Source: Planctomycetota bacterium (lineage in GTDB: Bacteria > Planctomycetota > PUPC01 > JACPCR01). Taken from it: a stretch of 14,471 bases of DNA. Below, piece after piece: positions 8,301-14,471 of this stretch. The position numbers and the translations under genes were made by a program. The notes beneath the pieces are model-generated. The model did not search any database and had not been told where the DNA came from. It was given only the letters and a program-made list of their open reading frames with translations. Within the stretch, counting starts at the first letter, position 1. Every line of letters begins with the position of its first letter. The stretch lies in the NCBI GenBank assembly GCA_030740295.1, contig JASLXP010000522.1, forward strand, positions 1-14,471, given 5' to 3'.

Positions 8301-9281
8301 ATGACAGCAACTGCGCTGAAATTCGACAGCATTCTGCTGGTCGCCTTTGGAGGGCCTACCAGTGGTGAGCAAAGCTACGATTACGTCAGAGGCATCGTGG
8401 GCGACCGCCCGGCTTCCGAAGAACGGATTCGTGAAGTGGCCAGCCATTACGAAAAGCTCAACGGCAGCCCGTTCAACGGGCTCACCTTCGAACAGACTGA
8501 GGCCATCAAGACCGAACTCAAAGAGCGAGGATACGACGTCCCCGTTTACATTGGCATGCGCCACTGGGATCCCTATGTCAAAGACGTGATGGCCGAAATG
8601 GCCGAAGACGGCCGAGAGGATGCCCTCGCTGTCATCCTGGCACCGCACCAGTGTTTTGTGAGTTGGGACTGGTATCAAAGCACGGTCCAGGAAGCGAACG
8701 ATGCACTCGAAGGCAAGGCTCTCAACATCACCTACGCGGATCCCTGGTGGCTCGATGAAGGGTTCGTCAACGCCAATGCCGACAACATCAGGGAAGCCTT
8801 CTCAAAACTCGGTGATAAGGCCGATAAGGCCAGGCTGATCTTCTCCGCGCATTCAATCCCGGTAAACGGATGCCCAAACTGCCTCTCCGGCGAACGCTCG
8901 TGCCCCTACAGTGAACAGTTTGAACAGAGCGCCAAAGCCACGGCCGACGCGGTCGGCCGGGGCGACGATTACATCATCTGTTTCCAGAGCCAGTCCGAAT
9001 CCTCACGCCAGTGGACAGAGCCGGACGTTGACCAGGTGATCAGAGACTGCAAAGAGAATGGCGTCGAAGATGTGGTCGTCAGCCCGATCGGGTTCCTCGT
9101 CGACCACGTTGAAGTGCTCTGGGATCTCGATGTCGAAGCAAAGGAAACTGCCGACGAATGCGACATTCACTACGAACGCGCCGCAACGGTCGGAACGCAT
9201 CCCGCGTTCATCAGATTAATCGCCGATCGCATCGTGGCGCGATTTGAAGACGAGCCGCGCCTGGATGCGCCGCTGAGCTGA
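8301..9281 (+). CDS. hemH: Ferrochelatase (protoporphyrin or coproporphyrin)
   Basis: A 326-residue soluble enzyme that inserts Fe2+ into a porphyrin late in haem synthesis. Hallmarks are LLVAFGGP (12-19), YYxxxNGSPFNG-like HYEKLNGSPFNG (49-60), metal-site H184 in FSAHSIP, and E271 in VDHVEVLWDLDVEAKE, matching the conserved His and Glu of Bacillus subtilis ferrochelatase. Length is typical of bacterial single-domain forms. Directly after HSIP there is a short insertion with C191-x2-C194-x6-C201 before the conserved YxEQ helix; it could hold a metal or [2Fe-2S] cluster, as some bacterial ferrochelatases use internal cysteines. Whether the substrate is protoporphyrin IX (HemH) or coproporphyrin III (CpfC) cannot be settled from this gene alone. 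No other haem synthesis gene is nearby. A dyad follows the stop, so the propeller gene behind it is probably separate. Confidence 0.93.
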   Translation: MTATALKFDSILLVAFGGPTSGEQSYDYVRGIVGDRPASEERIREVASHYEKLNGSPFNGLTFEQTEAIKTELKERGYDVPVYIGMRHWDPYVKDVMAEMAEDGREDALAVILAPHQCFVSWDWYQSTVQEANDALEGKALNITYADPWWLDEGFVNANADNIREAFSKLGDKADKARLIFSAHSIPVNGCPNCLSGERSCPYSEQFEQSAKATADAVGRGDDYIICFQSQSESSRQWTEPDVDQVIRDCKENGVEDVVVSPIGFLVDHVEVLWDLDVEAKETADECDIHYERAATVGTHPAFIRLIADRIVARFEDEPRLDAPLS

Positions 9282-9316
9282 GTCTGAATCGAAACGAATG
9301 CAGACCGATTCAGATT
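9281..9316 (+). terminator. Stem-loop directly after the ferrochelatase stop codon
   Basis: TCTGAATCG (9283-9291) pairs perfectly with CGATTCAGA (9306-9314) around a 14-nt loop, and A9281-T9316 plus a G-U pair extend the stem to 11. The stem starts at the last base of TGA (9279-9281). Only a short TTT follows. It occupies most of the 51-bp gap before the propeller gene, so it could terminate, or stabilise the ferrochelatase message. Confidence 0.45.
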
Positions 9317-9332
9317 TGGGTCGCCCTGGAAA

Positions 9333-10739
9333 ATGATCCTCTACGCTCTTGCAAGTATCTGCGTCCTTTCCTCCGAGCCCTTGTCCTGGCCCCAGTTTCG
9401 TGGCGCGGCCTTCGGTGTGGCGGACGATGCAAAATATCCGGACTCTCTCGACCCAGACAAGAACCTCATCTGGAAAGCGGCCATTCCACCGGGCCATTCA
9501 TCGCCTGTCATTCACGGTGACAGAATCTATCTGACCGGTGTCCGTGAAGGAAAACGCCTCTTCACTCTCTGCCTCTCCGCAGACGATGGAAGAATCCTGT
9601 GGGAAAAGGAAGCAAGCTATAAGACGGCCGAACGCATCCACAGAATCGGGAGCCTGGCGCAGCCGACGCCCGTAACGGACGGCGAACGCATCTTCAGTTT
9701 CTTTGGCTCGTTTGGACTTCTCTGTTATTCCAGGGACGGCGAACTGCTGTGGAAGTATCCGATGGGGCCGTTCAATGATGATTTCGGCGCGGGAGCGTCA
9801 CCGATTCTTGCCGGTGACTACGTGGTCCTTTGTCGCGACCAGGACGAAGGCTCGTTTCTGATGGCTGTCGACAAGAAGACAGGCAAGACGGTTTGGAAGA
9901 CGGACCGTTCTGAGTTTCCAAGAGGCTATGCCACACCCGCGGTGTGGACGGTGAACGGCAGGAAGCAGATCGTCGTCTGCGGCACCCTTCGAGTTATCGG
10001 ATACGACCTGCGGACAGGGAAAGAGATTTGGACGGTCCGAGGCTTTGCCCGAATCGCGAATCACACTCCGTCAGCAGACGGCACCAACCTTTATGTTTCT
10101 GCCTGGGCTCCTGGCGGTGATACCGGCGATCGGATCCGTGTGCCCTCGTATGCCGAGCTCCTGAAACTGAATGACAAGAATGGGAACAGGACCCTCGAGT
10201 ATGAGGAAGTGAAGACAAACTCAGCCATCAGGAATCGGTTTCGTCAGATCGATCAGAATAAAGACGACCACATAACGAGCGCCGAGTATGAGAGAATGAG
10301 GGCTGTCTTTGACAAGGCGCAGAATGTCATCATGGCCATCAGACCGGGCGGTGTTGGGGACATCACCGAGTCTCATGTGGTCTGGAGATATCACAGAATG
10401 CTGCCCTATGTCGCTTCACCGATTTTCTATATGGGCCATCTGTTTCTGATCAAGAAGAGCGGTATCGTCTCATGCCTCGCAGCCGCCACCGGCCAGCCAA
10501 CGAAGCAGGACAGAATCCCCTCAAGAAGCAACATCTACAGCTCGCCGGTCGCGGCAGATGGCAAGGTCTACATAATCAGCGAGAGGGGCGAAGTGAGCGT
10601 CATCCGGGCGGCGGCACAGTGGTCAGCCATATCACACACGAGATTGGGCGAACGCTGTTATGCGACGCCTGCGCTGGCCGGGGGAAGGGCTTATGTGAGG
10701 ACCGAGAAGGGGCTGTACTGCTTCGGCCTCGATGAATGA
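9333..10739 (+). CDS. Exported PQQ-like beta-propeller protein with an EF-hand pair
   Basis: A 468-residue protein with a short hydrophobic N-terminus (ILYALASICVLS) that may act as a signal peptide, then the WPQFRG motif (19-24) typical of PQQ-like propeller proteins of planctomycetes and relatives. Propeller blades end in a G-x-x-x-W pattern, seen at W90 (DGRILW), W140 (DGELLW), W188 (TGKTVW) and W233 (TGKEIW). Between blades are two canonical 12-residue EF-hand loops: DKNGNRTLEYEE (281-292) and DQNKDDHITSAE (307-318), with acidic or amide ligands at positions 1, 3, 5 and Glu at 12, so calcium binding is likely. Blades then resume (~340-465). No residues show a PQQ-dependent dehydrogenase active site, so the role is probably binding or scaffolding in the periplasm. 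The start is fixed by an upstream in-frame stop at 9285 and absence of another ATG; the ribosome site is weak. It is convergent with the di-haem protein gene. Confidence 0.87.
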   Translation: MILYALASICVLSSEPLSWPQFRGAAFGVADDAKYPDSLDPDKNLIWKAAIPPGHSSPVIHGDRIYLTGVREGKRLFTLCLSADDGRILWEKEASYKTAERIHRIGSLAQPTPVTDGERIFSFFGSFGLLCYSRDGELLWKYPMGPFNDDFGAGASPILAGDYVVLCRDQDEGSFLMAVDKKTGKTVWKTDRSEFPRGYATPAVWTVNGRKQIVVCGTLRVIGYDLRTGKEIWTVRGFARIANHTPSADGTNLYVSAWAPGGDTGDRIRVPSYAELLKLNDKNGNRTLEYEEVKTNSAIRNRFRQIDQNKDDHITSAEYERMRAVFDKAQNVIMAIRPGGVGDITESHVVWRYHRMLPYVASPIFYMGHLFLIKKSGIVSCLAAATGQPTKQDRIPSRSNIYSSPVAADGKVYIISERGEVSVIRAAAQWSAISHTRLGERCYATPALAGGRAYVRTEKGLYCFGLDE

Positions 10740-10746
10740 GATAGGA

Positions 10747-10762
10747 GGACGGCAAGCCGACC
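10747..10762. terminator. Near-palindrome between convergent stop codons
   Basis: GGACGG (10747-10752) pairs with CCGACC (10757-10762) around CAAG, with one A-A mismatch. It fills most of the 26-bp gap between the stops of the propeller gene and the di-haem gene, so it could act on both strands. The stem is short and T-tracts are absent. Confidence 0.25.
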
Positions 10763-10765
10763 TGC

Positions 10766-13700
10766 TCACTTATCAACCAGGAACACAAGATACATCGAGC
10801 TCGCGTCATTGCGTCCCAGCGTCATGCTTTCGCCCTTTTTGAATTTCTTAAAGTAGAGCTGAAAACTCGTATCATCCGTCTTGAGCTCTTCGATGTCCTC
10901 CTCCCAGCCCTTTGTCCAGGGGACGCTGCCGCGGGTATCGACACCCACATAGACGGTCGTATCCTTTTCGATCTTGTAGACGATGTGCTTTGAATCACGG
11001 GTTCTTTTGTCGTTGTTGCGTGTCATCAAAAAGCTTGCGCCCAGGAGGTGTTCGGGGATCTCAGAGAACACATAGTTCCTGTCCTGATAGGCTTGGGCGC
11101 CCTTTTTCAGACCGAACTTAACGAGCCTGAATCTGTCTTTTGCCGGCGACGGTCTTCCCTTTTTCCCTTTCTTCCTCGGCGGCGCCATCATCATTTTGAC
11201 TGCGGAAGAGGTAGATTTGATGCCGTTGGCGTAATGTGCCTTCGCCATCAGCCGGTAGTTTTTCGGCTGGACCTCTTTCCACGTAAACGCATACGGCGCC
11301 TCAGCCGATTCGCCGACCTTTGAATAATTTGGATTGCTGTCCGCGCCGGAAACGTAGAACTCGACCTTGTCGATCGCACCGTGGATGGCCCTGGTGGCGA
11401 CGCTGACTTCGAAATCTTTGGGCGCGCTCAGAACAACGTTCGTGGGCTTCGGCGCAGTGATGGCGACGGTCGTCTGGTTGGGCTGTGCCGGCTCTTCCCT
11501 GTCATCGATCTGTTGAAGGTAAGCGACGAGCTGCTTCTTCTCAGCATCCTTCAGATCCTGAGTCGACCCATGAATGCCCTTCGGATTTGTTTTATGGATG
11601 ACGTCCATCAGGGTGTCGGCCAAGCCATCGTGCAGGTAAGGGGCCGTCTCCCAGACACCGCGGAGTGTCGGTGTATCGATGCCCGGCAGCGGGCCGCCCA
11701 TGCGTTTGCCTGAGCGTTTGGAGATGGTGCCGACATCGTGGAGCACTCCCGTTGCGCTGTCGGTGTAGTCCTTGCCTCCGTGGCATGAGAAACACTTGAG
11801 TGTGTTGAAAATCTTCTTGCCGGCGACCGCATCCGCAGTCATCGAGCCGTCCTGATTGCGGAAGGGGCTGTCCGGAACTTTGGCGAGGGAAGTGACGTAG
11901 GCGGCCATCGCGTCGAGCTCTCGGCTCTGGCCTTTTTTGGGCCGGCCGAGCGGGTACTTCACGTTGTTGAATCGTTTGTTGTCCATGAAACCTGCACCGC
12001 CGAAGGGGCCGCGCATGTCGTGCTCGAAATCCTGAATCTCGTCGAAGTTGGCCGACCAGTGCACGCGGCCATGCCCCGTGCCGCGGCGGCCGTTGAGCTC
12101 GGTTGTGTTGCGCATTCCTTCGCCGCGGTTGGTGAAATCGTAAATGCGCGCGTCGTTGCCGCCGTCGAGGTGGCAGCCCGCACAACTGATGTAGTTGTCG
12201 CGGTTCATACGGAAGTCCTGCGCGTTGTAGAACACCTGCTTGCCCAACAATACGTTCGATGGCAGCCTTTCTTTGCTAACTGTTTTGATGGTCGCGAGCT
12301 GTCTGGCCGTGCCTTCAAAGTTGTTCACGACCGAGGCCACATCGTAGACGGCAATGCTGCGTGACATGAAATCGTGGACGAAAAGGCGACTGCCATCGCT
12401 GTTGAGCGCGAGTCCCTGCGGCGAGAGGCCGGTGGACAGAATGGCAGAAATCTGGCGACCATCGTACGCGTCCATGATCTCAACTGTGTTCGTGCCCTGC
12501 GTCGCAACAAAGGCCAGATCGCCCAGGGGACTGAACGCGGCTGCAAAGGCCATATCGCGATCGTTGATATCGCGGCGGGCCTTGAGGTTTTCCTTACCGA
12601 TTTTGAGGTCGAGCACCGAGACAATAGTGCGCACCGTGGATTCGAACGTGGGCGTCTGCCCGTCCAACTGAAGGCCGCGGACAGTGTTGTCCTTTTTTGA
12701 AGGTATCCATGCCTGCGAGCCATCCGGAGAAATGGTGATGCCGCTGATGTAGTTTGGCACGCCGCGGCCGGTATCTTCCTTGTCCGGCCCCGGATCGAGG
12801 GCGAGCCTGATGCGCCGGGCGACCTTCATGGCTTTGGTATCCACCTCAATGATCTCGCCGTGCTCTTTGGGCGAGATGAATCGCGTGACGTACGCCCGGC
12901 TGCCGTTCGCGGTCACTGCAACGCCGCGCAGCTTGCCTCCGATGTCGGCCGTCCCATCTACTTTCTTTGAGGAAGCGTTGATCCGGTAAAGCTCGCCCGT
13001 GCCCTGTGCAGCAACGTAGGCTGCATCGCCATTGGGAGCGAAGGCGAGGCCGTAAGGCCGCGAGCCGAAACGGAGCTGAATCGTGGAAACCTGCGTACCG
13101 GTGATTCCGTTCAAGATCGTCACTTTTGCATCGTCCTGGCTGACGACCCAGATGTTGCCGTCTTTGGCCTGCGCGAGGGTGCGCGGTTTCTTGCCGACCG
13201 GCAGCTCGTTGATCTTCTTCAGGCTCTTGATGTCGCTCATGGTGACGCTGTCGTTATCGGCGTTCACGTTCCAGGACCTGCCTCTATTTTCATCCAGGAT
13301 GATCGTGCTCGAGTGGCTGGGTTTGGTCGGGGTGGCGGGCAGGTGGATGGTCTGCGTCACCGAGCTCGCCCCGATCCGGCCGCCCACTTTTGCCTGGGCG
13401 ATCACCGTGAAATGCCCGGGCTTCTTGAATGTGTGCTTGATGCTGCGTGCTTTGGCAAAAGGCGTCGGCTCAGTGCCATCGCCAAAATTCCACGAGATGG
13501 TGACGTCGCCTTCGGCCTTTAAATCCGCGATTGCGTATTCAATCTCGCTGTCAGCGACCGCAGGCTTCGCCGCGGCGACCTTCATTGGAAAATCGCTGAT
13601 GGCCGAGCCGGTAGAGAAACGGCTGACGAATTCCGTATCGGTCGGGTTGCCCGCGTAATCGTGCAGCCCGCCCTTGGTTACGATAACGTCAAAGGTCGTG

Positions 13701-14470
13701 TCTTTTTTGAGTGGATTGTCCGGCCAGAAATTCACGACGCCGGTCTGATGGCTGTAACGGCCGGTCACGGTTTCGCCTGCCGCGTCACGAATGACGATTG
13801 TCTTACTGTTGAGCGTTGAAAGATCGATCTGATCGCTGAAGGTCATGCCGATGCGTGTGCTGGTCGGGAGTCCGGTCGCACCGTTTGCGGGATGAATGCA
13901 GGTGACGTCCGGCCCTTTGGTATCCGGATCGGTCGAATGGGGCGCGATGAATGTGCCCTTGCTGTGATCGCATGAGCCGATACCGAAATTGCCGATGACG
14001 TTGCCGCCGTCCAAGTCGCTGCCTCTGACACCGGAGAGAATCTTGCCGACGAGTTTGGGCATCTTTGGATCTCGCACGTCGATCATTGCGTAGTTGCTCG
14101 AAACGCCCTGATGAATGAATCCGTCCTGGAAGATTCCGTACCCGCCTTTCCCGCCAATCTTCGGCCCTTTGTATTGGCTGATGCGTTTGATCTTGGTGGG
14201 GTCGCTCACATCCCAGATCGTGGGTGTGACGTGAACTGCATAGAGTTTGTTGCCGTTGAACATCGAGCTGTAGCCGACCACTTCTCTGAGCGTGTTCAGG
14301 AGCTTGGGGTTGTCCGGGTAACTGATGTCGAAGGTCGAAATACCGGGCGTATCCATGCTGGAGATGACAAGAAGATTTCCGCAGGCGAACACCGGCCCGA
14401 TTCGAAATCCGCCGGTCCGACTGAGCGGCAGCAATTTGACCTGTTTGGGATTAGCGATGTCGCTGGCGTC
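10766..14470 (-). CDS. Multidomain di-haem cytochrome c peroxidase-like protein with LVIVD/YVTN propellers, 5'-truncated
   Basis: At least 1234 residues; the frame is open to the right edge, and the TTG at 14434 is not a credible start because LVIVD-type sequence continues before it (DASDIANPKQV). Residues below count from base 14470. Order: LVIVD repeats with DVSDPT-like motifs (~1-165); SbsA-type Ig domain (~187-288); PKD domain (~297-374, WNFGDG); YVTN-type propeller (~385-740); two cytochrome c domains with haem sites CAGCH (C763, bases 12170-12184) and CFSCH (C893, bases 11780-11794) plus the TLRGVWETAPYLHDG motif of MauG/cytochrome c peroxidase relatives; an Ig-like domain (~1010-1100); a Lys-rich linker; and a 123-residue C-terminal beta domain (DRxYVFSEIP, ATVYVGVDTR-like) also found at the end of PVC surface enzymes. 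Haem attachment requires export to the periplasm or surface; a signal peptide would be outside the window. Probably redox-active, possibly peroxidase or oxidase; substrate unknown. Confidence 0.9.
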   Translation of the reverse strand, partial: DASDIANPKQVKLLPLSRTGGFRIGPVFACGNLLVISSMDTPGISTFDISYPDNPKLLNTLREVVGYSSMFNGNKLYAVHVTPTIWDVSDPTKIKRISQYKGPKIGGKGGYGIFQDGFIHQGVSSNYAMIDVRDPKMPKLVGKILSGVRGSDLDGGNVIGNFGIGSCDHSKGTFIAPHSTDPDTKGPDVTCIHPANGATGLPTSTRIGMTFSDQIDLSTLNSKTIVIRDAAGETVTGRYSHQTGVVNFWPDNPLKKDTTFDVIVTKGGLHDYAGNPTDTEFVSRFSTGSAISDFPMKVAAAKPAVADSEIEYAIADLKAEGDVTISWNFGDGTEPTPFAKARSIKHTFKKPGHFTVIAQAKVGGRIGASSVTQTIHLPATPTKPSHSSTIILDENRGRSWNVNADNDSVTMSDIKSLKKINELPVGKKPRTLAQAKDGNIWVVSQDDAKVTILNGITGTQVSTIQLRFGSRPYGLAFAPNGDAAYVAAQGTGELYRINASSKKVDGTADIGGKLRGVAVTANGSRAYVTRFISPKEHGEIIEVDTKAMKVARRIRLALDPGPDKEDTGRGVPNYISGITISPDGSQAWIPSKKDNTVRGLQLDGQTPTFESTVRTIVSVLDLKIGKENLKARRDINDRDMAFAAAFSPLGDLAFVATQGTNTVEIMDAYDGRQISAILSTGLSPQGLALNSDGSRLFVHDFMSRSIAVYDVASVVNNFEGTARQLATIKTVSKERLPSNVLLGKQVFYNAQDFRMNRDNYISCAGCHLDGGNDARIYDFTNRGEGMRNTTELNGRRGTGHGRVHWSANFDEIQDFEHDMRGPFGGAGFMDNKRFNNVKYPLGRPKKGQSRELDAMAAYVTSLAKVPDSPFRNQDGSMTADAVAGKKIFNTLKCFSCHGGKDYTDSATGVLHDVGTISKRSGKRMGGPLPGIDTPTLRGVWETAPYLHDGLADTLMDVIHKTNPKGIHGSTQDLKDAEKKQLVAYLQQIDDREEPAQPNQTTVAITAPKPTNVVLSAPKDFEVSVATRAIHGAIDKVEFYVSGADSNPNYSKVGESAEAPYAFTWKEVQPKNYRLMAKAHYANGIKSTSSAVKMMMAPPRKKGKKGRPSPAKDRFRLVKFGLKKGAQAYQDRNYVFSEIPEHLLGASFLMTRNNDKRTRDSKHIVYKIEKDTTVYVGVDTRGSVPWTKGWEEDIEELKTDDTSFQLYFKKFKKGESMTLGRNDASSMYLVFLVDK

Positions 14471-14471
14471 C

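Noticed and set aside
9333..10739. PQQ-dependent alcohol dehydrogenase
   Set aside because: Too short and without the catalytic Asp/calcium site or haem motif of those enzymes; only the propeller repeat is shared.
1..14471. CRISPR arrays, tRNAs, insertion sequences, toxin-antitoxin or defence genes
   Set aside because: No regularly spaced repeats, transposase motifs, cloverleaf sequences or known defence domains were seen on reading both strands.

Overview
The window reads as chromosomal DNA from a GC-rich bacterium of the PVC group, most likely a planctomycete or a relative such as Lentisphaerae, Kiritimatiellae or Verrucomicrobia. This is inference from gene content: a zinc-ribbon Ser/Thr kinase fused to a sulfatase-modifying-factor-like (SUMF1/FGE) domain, a PQQ-type propeller carrying EF-hands, an SGNH hydrolase of the GDSISRGYT type, and a giant secreted protein mixing LVIVD and YVTN propellers, PKD and Ig modules with a di-haem cytochrome c peroxidase-like domain. 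No tRNA, rRNA, CRISPR array, transposase or phage gene was seen.

Layout. 2-841 (+): SGNH/GDSL hydrolase whose frame is open to the left edge, so the gene probably starts outside the window. 842-980: spacer with several short stem-loops. 981-3743 (+): membrane-anchored kinase with a C-terminal FGE-like lectin-fold domain. 3960-7601 (+): large secreted GH42-like glycosidase with two N-terminal carbohydrate-binding-type modules. 7637-8131 (-): dCMP deaminase, convergent with the glycosidase. 8132-8300: divergent control region with a long dyad and a candidate promoter. 8301-9281 (+): ferrochelatase. 9333-10739 (+): exported PQQ-like propeller with an EF-hand pair. 10766-14470 (-): multidomain di-haem protein, cut by the right edge.

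How they fit together. Two housekeeping genes (dCMP deaminase for dUMP/dTTP supply, ferrochelatase for haem) sit among accessory genes for the cell surface and periplasm. The glycosidase and SGNH hydrolase suggest degradation of complex, possibly esterified, polysaccharide. The kinase could be an envelope sensor. Ferrochelatase provides haem, which the downstream di-haem protein would use, but nothing shows co-regulation. The genes look like separate transcription units: nearly every gene end has a short perfect dyad at or just after the stop codon, mostly without a clear T-tract.

No obviously new defence or mobile system is visible. The most unusual items are the kinase/LamG-like/FGE-like fusion without the FGE cysteine pair, the GH42-like enzyme, the di-haem mosaic protein, the cysteine insertion in ferrochelatase and the recurring stop-codon stem-loops.
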